A stretch of DNA of 64,000 bases from Pseudoxanthomonas jiangsuensis (GTDB lineage: Bacteria; Pseudomonadota; Gammaproteobacteria; Xanthomonadales; Xanthomonadaceae). Made by a program: the position numbers and the translations under genes. This document shows positions 24,167-33,273 of the stretch, in pieces. The first letter of the stretch is position 1, and every line of letters begins with the position of its first letter. The stretch is taken from positions 1-64,000 of the forward strand of contig NZ_PDWL01000003.1 in the NCBI RefSeq assembly GCF_010093185.1, written 5' to 3'. A model generated the notes under the pieces. The model had not been told where the DNA came from. It saw only the letters and a program-made list of their open reading frames with translations, and made no database searches.

Positions 24167-25030
24167 ATGAACACCATCGACCCGCGCGGCGAGCCCGCCC
24201 GCCTTATCCGCAAGGTGCACGGCCGCGCCGCCTCCGATGGCGCCGGGGTCAAGCTGACCCGCGTCATCGGCGGCCCGGAACTGCCGGAACTCGACCCGTT
24301 CCTGCTGCTGGACGAGTTCGGCACCGACCGGGCCGAGGACTACCTCGCCGGTTTCCCCAGCCACCCGCACCGCGGTTTCGAGACCGTCACCTACATGCTC
24401 GACGGGCGCATGCGGCACAAGGACAACCACGGCAACGAAGGCCTGCTGACCCCGGGCAGCGTGCAGTGGATGACCGCCGGCCGCGGCCTGGTCCACTCGG
24501 AGATGCCCGAGCAGGAATCCGGGCGCATGCGCGGCTTCCAGCTGTGGGTGAACCTGCCCGCGCGCGAGAAGATGACCGATCCGCGCTACCAGGAGTTCGC
24601 GCCCGACCTTATCCCGGTCGTGCGGCCGGCGCCGGGCGTGGAGGTGAAGGTGATCGCCGGCCGCGTCGGCGACACCCTCGGCCCGATCGTGCAGCCGGCC
24701 ACCGATCCGCTGTACCTGGACATCGCCCTGGAACCAGGCAAGGCCTGGGAATACCCACTGCCCGAAGGCCACAACGTGTTCGCCTACGTGTTCGAAGGCG
24801 CGCTCGGCGTGGGCGAAGGCGACGATGCGCGGGCCTTGGAGACCCATGAGATGGGCGTGCTCGGCGGCGGCGGTCGGCTGGCTTTGCGCGCCGGCGAAGC
24901 GGGCGCGCGCCTGATCCTGGTCGCCGGCCGGCCCCTGCGCGAGCCGGTGGCGCGGCACGGGCCATTCGTGATGAACACCCGCCAGGAGCTGATGCAGGCC
25001 TTCGTCGACTTCCAGGAAGGCCGGTTCTGA
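24167..25030 (+). CDS. Pirin family protein
   Basis: A 287-residue bicupin. The N-terminal cupin has the four pirin metal ligands: His66 and His68 in SHPHRGFET, His110 and Glu112 in LVHSEMPE. The C-terminal cupin (about 185-270) lacks a metal set, as usual. Bacterial pirins with this site can act as quercetinase-like dioxygenases or redox-linked modulators; no partner gene nearby narrows the role. GAGGAGGG supports ATG 24167. Confidence 0.9.
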   Translation: MNTIDPRGEPARLIRKVHGRAASDGAGVKLTRVIGGPELPELDPFLLLDEFGTDRAEDYLAGFPSHPHRGFETVTYMLDGRMRHKDNHGNEGLLTPGSVQWMTAGRGLVHSEMPEQESGRMRGFQLWVNLPAREKMTDPRYQEFAPDLIPVVRPAPGVEVKVIAGRVGDTLGPIVQPATDPLYLDIALEPGKAWEYPLPEGHNVFAYVFEGALGVGEGDDARALETHEMGVLGGGGRLALRAGEAGARLILVAGRPLREPVARHGPFVMNTRQELMQAFVDFQEGRF

Positions 25031-25043
25031 GGCGGGTCGCCGA

Positions 25044-25466
25044 TCAGTTCAGGGCGATGCCCTGGGCCAGGCCCAGCGCGCTTTGCAGCTGCGCCGGGTC
25101 CTCGGCATCGACCCAGAACTGGGCGTAACGGCCGTCGTCCAGTTCGACCACGGTGATCCGCTTCTCCAGCCCGGTGTCCTGGGCGATGGCGGGCCGGTAC
25201 CAGTGCATCTCGTAGCGGCCGATCATGCCTTCCTCGACCCGGTGGCGGCGCTGCAGGCGCACGGTCGGCTTGCGGGTGAGCATCACCCCGAAGACCTGGC
25301 GGCCCTCGGCATCCATCGCCCGGCATACGTCGAAGCCGTCGCCGGCCTGCCGTTCCCAGCGCAAAGGGCTGCCGTCGGGCATGGCCGGGCAGGCCTGCTG
25401 CGCGGACGCGGAAGCGGCCTGGAATGCGAGCGGCAGGGATAGCAGAACGGCGATCGTCTTATTCAT
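25044..25466 (-). CDS. Hypothetical periplasmic protein
   Basis: A 140-residue protein starting MNKTIAVLLSLPLAFQAASA, a clear signal peptide with cleavage near Ala22. The mature part has two Cys (QQACPAMP and FDVCRAMD), which could form a disulphide, and a strand-rich C-terminus. I recognise no family. It converges with pirin, only 13 bp separating their stops. Confidence 0.6.
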   Translation of the reverse strand: MNKTIAVLLSLPLAFQAASASAQQACPAMPDGSPLRWERQAGDGFDVCRAMDAEGRQVFGVMLTRKPTVRLQRRHRVEEGMIGRYEMHWYRPAIAQDTGLEKRITVVELDDGRYAQFWVDAEDPAQLQSALGLAQGIALN

Positions 25467-25650
25467 GGGGGTACCCGGAAGGAATCGGACCTGCGGACAT
25501 GCCACGGCGCGGGACCCATGCGGGCCCGGCCGCACGGGCGCGGCATCCGCCGCACCGGCACGTCCTCCTGTTTCCCCCTCTCATCCCGCGCCTGGCGGCG
25601 CCGGATATGCTCCCGCGGCGACCATAGCCCGCGCGCGGCCGGCGGCGCAA
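25467..25650. other. 184-bp gap without a recognisable gene
   Basis: The gap separates two minus-strand genes. A GCATAT box on the minus strand near 25605 could serve the signal-peptide gene; nothing else stands out. Confidence 0.3.
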
Positions 25651-26208
25651 TCAGAAATTGCGCTGGAAATCGAACCGCTGGCGGCCGCCGGCGGCGTCCA
25701 CGCTGACCTCGATCCGGACCACGTCGCGGGTGCCGATCGCCACCATGCCGATGTGGTCGATGTAATCGCCGGTGCCGACCGCACGCATGGCGATCTCCTG
25801 CTGCTGGCCGGCCAGGTTGCGGGCCCGGGCATGGACCTGGCCTTCGGCGACGATTTCATCCCCGGGCGTTTCACCCGGCCGGCGCAGGGCGACCACCAGC
25901 AAGGCCTGGCCGGCCGAGCGCTCGATCCCGTACTGGCGGGCGACCGCTTCGCTCAGCGCCAGGGTCGGCAAAAGGTTGTAGTGCGCGCGCAGGGGACCCT
26001 GCAGGTCGGCCACCGCCGGCGCCGGCGGCACGAACTGCGCCGCCACCGGCGCCTGGCCGCCGCCGCATCCGGCCAGTGCGGCCGTGAGCAGCGAAGCCAG
26101 CGCGGCGGCAAACACGTGGCCAAGAAGACGCGTGCGTGCGGCCGGTCTCGGGCCACTGGCGCACGGCCGGCGCGATGCGGTTCCCGTGCCGGACCGGAAG
26201 GCGCTCAT
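25651..26208 (-). CDS. DUF4426-type lipoprotein
   Basis: A 185-residue protein. ATG 26208 overlaps the proC stop codon (ATGA), indicating coupling. A long N-terminus precedes a lipobox LTAALAGC, so an internal GTG just before that signal may be the true start. The mature part matches the DUF4426 pattern: HYNLLPTLALSEAVARQYGI and closing strands around VVRIEVSVDA. The family is small, exported and found beside proC/yggS in gammaproteobacteria; its function is unknown. Confidence 0.75.
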   Translation of the reverse strand: MSAFRSGTGTASRRPCASGPRPAARTRLLGHVFAAALASLLTAALAGCGGGQAPVAAQFVPPAPAVADLQGPLRAHYNLLPTLALSEAVARQYGIERSAGQALLVVALRRPGETPGDEIVAEGQVHARARNLAGQQQEIAMRAVGTGDYIDHIGMVAIGTRDVVRIEVSVDAAGGRQRFDFQRNF

Positions 26209-27041
26209 CCGCCGGCCAACTCCGCGCCGCGGCGGCGGGCGGCGGCCACCGCCTGCCCGACCAGGGCCTCGAAGCCGCCGGCCTGGAAGGTCTCGATCGC
26301 CGCCTGGGTGGTGCCGCCGGGCGAGGTCACCCGCCGGCGCAGTTCGGTCGCCGGCTCCTCGCTCTCGGCCAGCATCCGGCCGGCGCCGAGCAGGGTCTGC
26401 GAGACCAGGGTGCGGGCATCGGCGGCGGGCAGGCCCTCGGCCTCGGCCGCGGCCTGCATCGCCTCGGCCAGCAGGAACACGTAGGCCGGACCGCTGCCGG
26501 AGACCGCGGTGACCGCATCCATCAGTGCTTCGCGCTCGATCCACACGGTCTGCCCGGCGCTGGCCAGGACCGCGTCGGCGCGCTCCCGCCGTGCCGCGTC
26601 CACGCCGGCGCCGGCGAACAGGCCGGTGACCCCGGCGCCGAGCAGGGCGGGGGTGTTGGGCATGCAGCGCACCACCGGCACTTCGCCGCCCAGCCATTGC
26701 TGCAGGCGGGCGACGGTGACGCCGGCGGCGATCGACACCACCAGCGGCCGGGTCGCCTGCGCCTGCGGGGCCAGCGCTTCGCACACCGCCTGCATCACCT
26801 GCGGCTTGACCGCCAGCAGCCACAGGTCGGTGCCTTCCGCGGCCGCGGTGGCCTCGGCGAAGACCTGCACGCCGAAATCCCGGGCCAATGCCTGGCGCAG
26901 GACTTCGGCCGGCTCGGCCACGTGGATCGAGGCCGGGTCGGCGCCGCGCGCCACCAGCCCGCCGATCAGGCTGCGGGCCATGTTGCCGCCGCCGAGGAAG
27001 GCGATGCGGCCGGTGGCGGCAGAAGAGGGCAAAGCGGACAT
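26205..27041 (-). CDS. proC: Pyrroline-5-carboxylate reductase
   Basis: A 278-residue cytosolic enzyme making proline from pyrroline-5-carboxylate with NAD(P)H. The nucleotide loop FLGGGNMARSLIGGL starts at residue 15; VVRCMPNTPALLGAG and the C-terminal SGPAYVFLLAEAM...SPGGTTQAAI segments are diagnostic. It is the middle gene of yggS-proC-DUF4426. Confidence 0.96.
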   Translation of the reverse strand: MSALPSSAATGRIAFLGGGNMARSLIGGLVARGADPASIHVAEPAEVLRQALARDFGVQVFAEATAAAEGTDLWLLAVKPQVMQAVCEALAPQAQATRPLVVSIAAGVTVARLQQWLGGEVPVVRCMPNTPALLGAGVTGLFAGAGVDAARRERADAVLASAGQTVWIEREALMDAVTAVSGSGPAYVFLLAEAMQAAAEAEGLPAADARTLVSQTLLGAGRMLAESEEPATELRRRVTSPGGTTQAAIETFQAGGFEALVGQAVAAARRRGAELAGG

Positions 27042-27083
27042 GAAGGGCCTCCGGATGAGGGGTCGCGCCAGTGTACGCGGCGC

Positions 27084-27776
27084 TCAGCGCGGCGGACGGG
27101 CGCCGAACAGGGCGGTGCCGATCCGCACAAGGGTAGCGCCCTCGGCCACCGCCACCGGGAAGTCGTCGCTCATGCCCATCGACAGGGTGTCCACGCCGGG
27201 ATGCTGCGCGGCCAGCGCGTCGAACAGGGACCGCATCGCGCGGAAGGCCGGGCGGCGCGCTTCCGGGTCCTCGTGCGGCACCGGGATCGCCATCAGGCCG
27301 CGCAGGGCCAGCCCGGGCAGGGCGGCGATGCGCCCGGCGAGGTCCGGGACATCGACCGGGTCGCAGCCGGCCTTGCCGGCTTCGCCTTCCACGTTCACCT
27401 GGACCAGCACGTTCAGCGGCGCCCGCGCCGGGTCGCGGTGGCGGGCCAGGGCCTCGGCCACGCCGGGCCGGTCGACGCTCTGCACCCAGTCGAACACCTG
27501 CGCGGCGAGCGCGGCCTTGTTCGATTGCAGGTGGCCGATCAGGTGCCACTCCAGGGCCGCGTCCAGCGCCGGGTCCAGGGCCTGGCGCTTGGCCGCGGCC
27601 TCCTGCACGTAGTTCTCGCCGAAGGCGCGCTGGCCGGAGGCGGCCAGCGCGGCCACCGCCTCGGCCGGCTGCAGCTTGGACACGGCGAGCAGGGCGGGCG
27701 CTGGCCGTCCGGCGGCGGCGGCCGCGTTGTCAATGCGGTGCAGCACGTCCTGCAGGCGTCGTTCGGGAGCGGGCAT
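27084..27776 (-). CDS. yggS: PLP homeostasis protein, YggS/PROSC family
   Basis: A 230-residue single-domain fold-type III PLP protein. The PLP lysine is Lys34 (LLAVSKLQPAEA); FGENYVQEA, EWHLIGHLQSNK and LSMGMSDDFPVAV follow. It buffers PLP and has no known catalysis. ATG 27776 is preferred to an upstream GTG at 27785. It heads the proC operon and diverges from pilT. Confidence 0.94.
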   Translation of the reverse strand: MPAPERRLQDVLHRIDNAAAAAGRPAPALLAVSKLQPAEAVAALAASGQRAFGENYVQEAAAKRQALDPALDAALEWHLIGHLQSNKAALAAQVFDWVQSVDRPGVAEALARHRDPARAPLNVLVQVNVEGEAGKAGCDPVDVPDLAGRIAALPGLALRGLMAIPVPHEDPEARRPAFRAMRSLFDALAAQHPGVDTLSMGMSDDFPVAVAEGATLVRIGTALFGARPPR

Positions 27777-27809
27777 CGAAGGCACGTAAGAACGGTGTAA
27801 GAGGCGGGA

Positions 27810-27837
27810 TTGGCGGCGGCGGCCGGAGCGCTATACT
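27810..27837 (+). promoter_or_regulatory. pilT: Putative sigma-70 promoter for pilT
   Basis: TTGGCG (27810-27815), a 16-bp spacer and TATACT (27832-27837) precede the pilT start by about 60 nt. Confidence 0.5.
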
Positions 27838-27896
27838 GCCGCGAGGGGATGTACCGCACCAGTCCGCGCCCGGCGCGGACCACCAGGGGAATGCGC

Positions 27897-28934
27897 ATGG
27901 ATATCGCCGAGCTGCTGGCGTTCTCGGTCAAGAACAAGGCCTCCGACCTGCACCTGTCGGCCGGCCTGCCGCCGATGATCCGGGTCGACGGCGACGTCCG
28001 CCGGATCAACATCCCGGCGCTGGACCACAAGCAGGTCCACGCGCTGGTGTACGACATCATGTCGGACAAGCAGCGGCGCGACTACGAGGAGTTCCTCGAG
28101 GTCGACTTCTCGTTCGAGATCCCCTCGCTGGCCCGCTTCCGGGTCAACGCGTTCAACCAGAACCGCGGCGCCGGCGCGGTGTTCCGGACCATTCCCTCCG
28201 ACGTGCTGTCGCTGGAGGACCTGGGCTGCCCGCCGATCTTCCGCGAGCTGATCGACCAGCCGCAGGGCCTGATCCTGGTCACCGGCCCGACCGGCTCGGG
28301 CAAGTCGACCACGCTGGCGGCGATGGTCGACCACATCAACAAGAACGAGTACGGGCACATCCTCACCGTCGAGGACCCGATCGAGTTCGTGCACACCTCG
28401 CAGAAGTGCCTGATCAACCAGCGCGAGGTCCACCGCGACACCCACGGCTTCAACGAGGCGCTGCGCTCGGCCCTGCGCGAGGACCCGGACTACATCCTGG
28501 TCGGCGAGTTGCGCGACCTGGAGACCATCCGCCTGGCGCTGACCGCCGCGGAGACCGGCCACCTGGTGTTCGGCACCCTGCACACCAGTTCGGCGGCCAA
28601 GACCATCGACCGCATCATCGACGTGTTCCCCGCCGGCGAGAAGCCGATGGTGCGCTCGATGCTGTCGGAGTCGCTGCGCGCGGTGATCTCGCAGGCGCTG
28701 CTGAAGAAGGTCGGCGGCGGCCGCACCGCGGCCTGGGAGATCATGGTCGGCACCCCGGCCATCCGCAACCTGATCCGCGAGGACAAGGTGGCGCAGATGT
28801 ACTCGGCGATCCAGACCGGCCAGCAGTACGGCATGATGACCCTGGACCAGCACCTGCAGGACCTGGTCAAGCGCGGCCTGATCACCCGCAACCAGGCCAA
28901 GGAATACGCCAAGGACAAGCGCCTGTTCGAGTGA
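27897..28934 (+). CDS. pilT: Type IV pilus retraction ATPase PilT
   Basis: A 345-residue hexameric ATPase that depolymerises type IV pili for twitching. Walker A GPTGSGKST is 130-138; the Asp box TVEDPIEFVH, Walker B (LVGELRDLET), His box HLVFGTLHT and the retraction motif AIRNLIRE near the C-terminus are all present. ATG 27897 (MDIAELLAFS) matches PilT starts; ATG 27891 is an alternative two codons upstream. pilU follows 144 bp later. Confidence 0.97.
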   Translation: MDIAELLAFSVKNKASDLHLSAGLPPMIRVDGDVRRINIPALDHKQVHALVYDIMSDKQRRDYEEFLEVDFSFEIPSLARFRVNAFNQNRGAGAVFRTIPSDVLSLEDLGCPPIFRELIDQPQGLILVTGPTGSGKSTTLAAMVDHINKNEYGHILTVEDPIEFVHTSQKCLINQREVHRDTHGFNEALRSALREDPDYILVGELRDLETIRLALTAAETGHLVFGTLHTSSAAKTIDRIIDVFPAGEKPMVRSMLSESLRAVISQALLKKVGGGRTAAWEIMVGTPAIRNLIREDKVAQMYSAIQTGQQYGMMTLDQHLQDLVKRGLITRNQAKEYAKDKRLFE

Positions 28935-28939
28935 CGCCG

Positions 28940-29058
28940 TGATCGGTGATTCGTGATTCGTGATTCGTGATTCGTAAAGGCCGAGGATTCTGATGCGGTG
29001 AGCGGGTGGCGTGGAGAAGGACGGCTTCTTCGAATCACCGATCACCAATCACGAATCA
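28940..29058. repeat. Inverted heptamer arrays between pilT and pilU
   Basis: Five 7-bp units (TGATCGG then four TGATTCG, 28940-28974) are mirrored by four inverted units (CGAATCA, CCGATCA, CCAATCA, CGAATCA; 29031-29058). The arms can pair around a 56-nt loop in the pilT-pilU mRNA. Confidence 0.8.
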
Positions 29059-29078
29059 CGGCTCCGCAGGAGCCCAAG

Positions 29079-30209
29079 ATGAGCACCATCGACTTCACCT
29101 CGTTCCTCAAGCTGATGGCGCACCAGAAGGCGTCGGACCTGTTCATCACCGCGGGCATGCCGCCGGCGATGAAGGTCCACGGCAAGATCAGCCCGATCAC
29201 CCAGACCCCGCTCACGCCGCAGCAGAGCCGCGACCTGGTGCTGAACGTGATGACCCCGGCGCAGCGCGAGGAGTTCGAGAAGACCCACGAGTGCAACTTC
29301 GCAATTGGTGTTGCCGGCGTGGGCCGCTTCCGCGTGTCCTGCTTCTACCAGCGCAACCAGGTAGGCATGGTCCTGCGCCGGATCGAGACCAAGATCCCCA
29401 CGGTCGAGGAGCTGAACCTGCCGCCGGTGATCAAGACCCTGGCGATGACCAAGCGCGGGATCATCATCTTCGTCGGCGCCACCGGCACCGGCAAGTCGAC
29501 CTCGCTGGCGGCGATGATCGGCTACCGCAACCAGAACTCGACCGGGCACATCATCACCATCGAGGACCCGATCGAGTTCGTGCACAAGCACGAGGGCTGC
29601 ATCATCACCCAGCGCGAGGTCGGGATCGACACCGACTCCTGGGAGAACGCGCTGAAGAACACTCTGCGCCAGGCGCCCGACGTGATCATGATCGGCGAGG
29701 TCCGCACCCGCGAGGGCATGGACCACGCCATCGCCTTCGCCGAGACCGGCCACCTGGTGCTGTGCACCCTGCACGCCAACAATGCCAACCAGGCGATGGA
29801 CCGGATCATCAACTTCTTCCCCGAGGATCGTCGCAGCCAGCTGCTGATGGACCTGTCGCTCAACCTCAAGGGCGTAGTCGCGCAGCAGCTGGTGCCGACC
29901 CCGGACGGCAAGGGCCGGCGGGTGGCGATGGAGATCCTGCTGGGCACGCCGCTGATCCAGGACTACATCCGCGACGGCGAGATCCACAAGCTCAAGGAAG
30001 TGATGAAGGAGTCCACCAACCTGGGCATGAAGACCTTCGACCAGAGCCTGTTCGAGCTGTACCAGGCCGGCGAGATCTCCTACGAGGACGCCCTGCGCTA
30101 CGCCGATTCGCAGAACGAGGTGCGGTTGCGGATCAAGCTCTCCCAGGGCGGCGACGCCCGCACCCTGGCCCAGGGCCTGGACGGGGTGGAGATCGCCGAG
30201 ACGCGCTGA
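29079..30209 (+). CDS. pilU: Type IV pilus ATPase PilU
   Basis: A 376-residue PilT paralogue that assists retraction. Walker A is GATGTGKST, followed by TIEDPIEFVHKHE, MIGEVRTREGMDHAI and HLVLCTLHANNANQA. The C-terminal extension beyond PilT length is typical of PilU. ATG 29079 is chosen because the upstream reading passes through the heptamer repeats. A perfect terminator follows. Confidence 0.96.
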   Translation: MSTIDFTSFLKLMAHQKASDLFITAGMPPAMKVHGKISPITQTPLTPQQSRDLVLNVMTPAQREEFEKTHECNFAIGVAGVGRFRVSCFYQRNQVGMVLRRIETKIPTVEELNLPPVIKTLAMTKRGIIIFVGATGTGKSTSLAAMIGYRNQNSTGHIITIEDPIEFVHKHEGCIITQREVGIDTDSWENALKNTLRQAPDVIMIGEVRTREGMDHAIAFAETGHLVLCTLHANNANQAMDRIINFFPEDRRSQLLMDLSLNLKGVVAQQLVPTPDGKGRRVAMEILLGTPLIQDYIRDGEIHKLKEVMKESTNLGMKTFDQSLFELYQAGEISYEDALRYADSQNEVRLRIKLSQGGDARTLAQGLDGVEIAETR

Positions 30210-30238
30210 GGTGGGGGATATCCGCGCCGCTTCCGGAT

Positions 30239-30267
30239 CGAGGCCGCCCATGGGCGGCCTCGTCGTT
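30239..30267 (+). terminator. Rho-independent terminator after pilU
   Basis: A perfect 24-bp palindrome (30239-30262, CGAGGCCGCCCA with its complement) is followed by a short T-containing tail, TCGTTT. Confidence 0.75.
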
Positions 30268-30363
30268 TCCGGGTCCCGGGGGAAAGATCCCGATTAGGTT
30301 TCATGTGCAACTTGGTCGCCGGCTGGTGTCTAATACGCCGCCCGTCCCCATCCGCCCCTTCCC

Positions 30364-31080
30364 GTGACCCTTCCCGATTCCGACCTGCGGCCGGACCAGC
30401 ACGCCCTGCCCGACGACGGCGCGGTCGTCACCGCCGGCCCGCTGACCCCGCCGCCCGATTCGGCCGGGACCCCGGCGGACGACCGGGCCTTCCACCATTC
30501 GCTGGCCGAGGACGTGCAGGGCATGGTCCTGGCCACGCTGGTAGCCTCGCTGGGGCTGGCGGTGTTCGCCCAGGGCGGGATCATGATCGGCGGCATGGCG
30601 GGGGTCTCGTTCCTGCTGCACTACGGCCTGGGCTGGAACTTCGGCCTGGTGTTCGTGCTGGCGAACCTGCCGTTCTACTGGATCGCGGTGCGGCGGATGG
30701 GCTGGGAATTCACCCTGAAGACCTTCGCCGCGGTCGGCGCCTGCGGCCTGCTCACCGACCTTTTGCCGCGCTGGGCCGGCTACGCCTACATGGATACCGC
30801 GTACTCGGCCCTGGTCGGCGGTTCGCTGTGCGGCCTGGCCATCCTGTTCTTCATCCGCCACCGCGCCAGCCTGGGCGGGGTCGGCATCCTGGCGGTGTAT
30901 CTGCAGCGCGAGCGCGGGATCAGCGCGGGCAAGGTGCAGCTGGCGTTCGACACGGTGCTGATGATGGCGGCGTTCTTCGTTTTGTCGCCGTCCAAGGTGC
31001 TGTACTCGGCGCTGGGGTCGCTGGTGCTGAGCCTGGTGCTGATGTTCAACCACCGACCGAACCGCTACATGGGCGTGTGA
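30364..31080 (+). CDS. YitT-family (DUF161-like) membrane protein
   Basis: A 238-residue protein with a hydrophilic, Asp/Pro-rich N-terminus of about 45 residues and then five membrane helices. The segment AQGGIMIGGMAGVSFLLHYGLGWNFGLVF is the YitT/YpjC hallmark. The start is GTG 30364. Bacterial relatives are uncharacterised inner-membrane proteins, some acting as anion or transporter-like modules. A Gly-rich second half (GGVGILAVYLQ) repeats the motif. Confidence 0.8.
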   Translation: MTLPDSDLRPDQHALPDDGAVVTAGPLTPPPDSAGTPADDRAFHHSLAEDVQGMVLATLVASLGLAVFAQGGIMIGGMAGVSFLLHYGLGWNFGLVFVLANLPFYWIAVRRMGWEFTLKTFAAVGACGLLTDLLPRWAGYAYMDTAYSALVGGSLCGLAILFFIRHRASLGGVGILAVYLQRERGISAGKVQLAFDTVLMMAAFFVLSPSKVLYSALGSLVLSLVLMFNHRPNRYMGV

Positions 31081-31108
31081 CCCGGGGCCGGCGCTGGCGG
31101 CGCCGCGC

Positions 31109-31121
31109 TAGAATGCGCGCA
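31109..31121 (+). promoter_or_regulatory. yqgE: TAGAAT box 6 nt before the yqgE start (leaderless-type promoter)
   Basis: TAGAAT (31109-31114) ends 6 nt before ATG 31121 and there is no Shine-Dalgarno sequence; transcription would begin at or next to the A of the start codon. Confidence 0.5.
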
Positions 31122-31690
31122 TGCCCGCGCCTGCCGACACTCTTTCCAACCAGCTGCTGATCGCGCTGCCGGCCCTGGCCGATCCCAACTTCGCCCGGAC
31201 CGTGGCCCTGATCTGCCAGCACGACGAGCAGGGCGCGATGGGCGTGGTGGTCAACCGCGCCTCCGAGTACACCCTGGGCCAGGTGCTCTCGCAGATGGGC
31301 ATCGGCAGCGAGGACGAGGCGCTGTGCGCGCAGGCGGTGCTGCACGGCGGCCCGGTCCACCAGGAGCGCGGCTTCGTCCTGCACGACGGCGGGCGCGAAT
31401 GGGATTCCAGCCTGCAGGTGGCCGACAGCCTGTACCTGACCACCTCGCGCGACATCCTCGAGGCGATGGCCGCCGGCGAGGGCCCGGCCCATGCCGTGGT
31501 CGCCCTGGGCTGCGCCGGCTGGGGTGCCGGACAGCTGGAATTCGAGCTGGGCGAGAACACCTGGCTGACCGCGCCGCCGGACCCGGAGCTGCTGTTCGCG
31601 TTGCCGCTGGAACAGCGCTGGCAGCGCGCCGCCGGCCGCATCGGCCTGGACGACCTGTTCCGCCTGACCGACTACAGCGGGCATGCCTGA
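31121..31690 (+). CDS. yqgE: YqgE/AlgH family protein
   Basis: A 189-residue cytosolic protein with the family signature [42 protein letters not shown] and [12 protein letters not shown]. AlgH in Pseudomonas affects alginate expression; the molecular role is unknown. Its stop overlaps the ruvX start by 8 bp, the usual yqgE-yqgF(ruvX)-pyrB order. Translation may start on a leaderless transcript. Confidence 0.94.
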   Translation: MPAPADTLSNQLLIALPALADPNFARTVALICQHDEQGAMGVVVNRASEYTLGQVLSQMGIGSEDEALCAQAVLHGGPVHQERGFVLHDGGREWDSSLQVADSLYLTTSRDILEAMAAGEGPAHAVVALGCAGWGAGQLEFELGENTWLTAPPDPELLFALPLEQRWQRAAGRIGLDDLFRLTDYSGHA

Positions 31691-32159
31691 GTCCGCCGCG
31701 CCGCCGTCCGCGTTACCGCCGGCCGATGCGATCGTGCTCGGCTTCGACGTTGGCTCGCGGCGGATCGGGGTGGCGGTGGGCAGCGCCTTCGGCGGCGCGC
31801 GCGCGATCGCGGTGGTGGACGTGCACGGCGCCGGCCCGGACTGGAACGCGCTCGAGCGCCTGCACCGCGAATGGCGCCCGCGCGGCCTGGTGGTCGGCGA
31901 CCCGATGACCCTGGAGGGCGAGGACCAGCCCGCGCGCCGGCGCGCGCGCGCCTTCGCCCACGAACTTCGCGCGCGCTGGGCCCTGCCGGTGGCGATGGTC
32001 GACGAGCGCTCCAGCTCGGTCGAGGCCGCGCAGCGCTTCGCCCGCGAGCGCGCCGCCGGCAACCGCCGCCGCCGCGACGCCGAGGCGCTGGACGCCGCCG
32101 CCGCCGCGGTGATCATCGAGCGCTGGCTGGCCGCACCGGGGGAGGCCACGCCCCTGTAG
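31683..32159 (+). CDS. ruvX: Holliday junction resolvase-like protein RuvX (YqgF)
   Basis: A 158-residue RNase H-fold nuclease, linked to 16S rRNA 5' end maturation and to Holliday junction resolution. The first catalytic Asp is Asp22 in [26 protein letters not shown] and [10 protein letters not shown] follow, and the late [17 protein letters not shown] carries the last acid. The TAG stop (32157-32159) forms the GTAG head of a single REP-like sequence. Confidence 0.93.
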   Translation: MPESAAPPSALPPADAIVLGFDVGSRRIGVAVGSAFGGARAIAVVDVHGAGPDWNALERLHREWRPRGLVVGDPMTLEGEDQPARRRARAFAHELRARWALPVAMVDERSSSVEAAQRFARERAAGNRRRRDAEALDAAAAAVIIERWLAAPGEATPL

Positions 32160-32180
32160 GCGCCGGTCCTGCGGGCGACC
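32156..32180 (+). repeat. Single degenerate GTAG REP unit at the ruvX stop codon
   Basis: GTAGGCGCCGGTCCTGCGGG begins at 32156; its TAG is the ruvX stop. Only a weak stem remains, so this copy is probably decayed. Confidence 0.55.
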
Positions 32181-32299
32181 GCCCCGCCATCCGCCCGGCC
32201 CGGCCCGCAGTGCCGTTCGCAACCGACATTCGCCCACGCGCAAACGCTCATCCCGCCCTTGCCGCCGCAAGCCGGCCCCAACGAAGACGCCCATCCGCC

Positions 32300-33244
32300 A
32301 TGACGCCCCAACTCGATTCCGACGGCCGCCTCCGCCACCTGCTGACCCTCGAGGGCCTGCCGCGCACGACCATGCTGCAGCTGCTCGACCGCGCCGGGCA
32401 GATCCGCGACGCGGCGGTGGGCCGGGTCGGCAAGCGCACGGTGCTGGCCGGCACCGCGGTGTGCACCCTGTTCTTCGAGCCGTCCACCCGCACCCGCAGC
32501 TCGTTCCAGCTGGCGGCGCAGAGGCTGGGCGCGGACGTGCTCAACTTCGACGCCTCGACCTCGTCCACCCGCAAGGGCGAGACCGCGCGCGACACCCTCA
32601 AGAACCTGGAGGCGATGGGCGTGCGCGGTTTCGTCGTGCGCCATCCGGACGACGGCGCGGTCCAGGCCCTGGCCGACGCGGCGGGCGAGGGCACCGCCCT
32701 GGTCAACGCCGGCGACGGCCGCAGCGCGCACCCGACCCAGGGCCTGCTGGACATGCTGACCCTGCGCCAGGCCAAGGGCAGCGACTTCTCGAAGCTGAAG
32801 GTGCTGATCGTCGGCGACGTGAAGCATTCGCGGGTGGCGCGCTCGGACCTGCACGCGCTGCGCGCGCTGGGCGCCGGCGAGGTCCGGGTGTGCGGCCCGG
32901 CCTCGTTGCTGCCGGACGCGGAGACCACGGCCGGCTGCATGGTCGGCGACGATTTCGACGCGATGCTCGAGGGCGTGGACGCGGTGATGATGCTGCGCCT
33001 GCAGCGCGAGCGGATGGAGGAAGGGCTGGTGCCTTCGCTGGAGGACTACCACGCCCGCTACGGTCTGACGGCGCAGCGCCTGCGACGCGCGGCGGCCGAC
33101 GCGGCGGTGCTGCATCCGGGCCCGATCAACCGCGGGGTGGAGATCACCGACGAGGTCGCCGACGGCCCGCAGTCCTGGGTGCTGCGCCAGGTCGCCAACG
33201 GCGTGGCGGTGCGCATGGCGGTGCTGGAGCATCTGCTCGGTTGA
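32300..33244 (+). CDS. pyrB: Aspartate carbamoyltransferase catalytic subunit
   Basis: A 314-residue enzyme of pyrimidine synthesis joining carbamoyl phosphate and aspartate. The carbamoyl-phosphate loop FEPSTRTRSSF is 59-69; SSTRKGET, GDGRSAHPTQ, and HPGPINRGVEI near the C-terminus are all present. No pyrI or pyrC-like gene is adjacent. It converges on the VWA gene with only 29 bp between stops. Confidence 0.97.
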   Translation: MTPQLDSDGRLRHLLTLEGLPRTTMLQLLDRAGQIRDAAVGRVGKRTVLAGTAVCTLFFEPSTRTRSSFQLAAQRLGADVLNFDASTSSTRKGETARDTLKNLEAMGVRGFVVRHPDDGAVQALADAAGEGTALVNAGDGRSAHPTQGLLDMLTLRQAKGSDFSKLKVLIVGDVKHSRVARSDLHALRALGAGEVRVCGPASLLPDAETTAGCMVGDDFDAMLEGVDAVMMLRLQRERMEEGLVPSLEDYHARYGLTAQRLRRAAADAAVLHPGPINRGVEITDEVADGPQSWVLRQVANGVAVRMAVLEHLLG

Positions 33245-33273
33245 GGCAGTGCTCCAGGCCGCTCCACCTTGGT

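Noticed and set aside
28940-29058. Possible CRISPR-like array
   Set aside because: Units are 7 bp with no spacers, and the second half is inverted; this is a simple repeat, not CRISPR.
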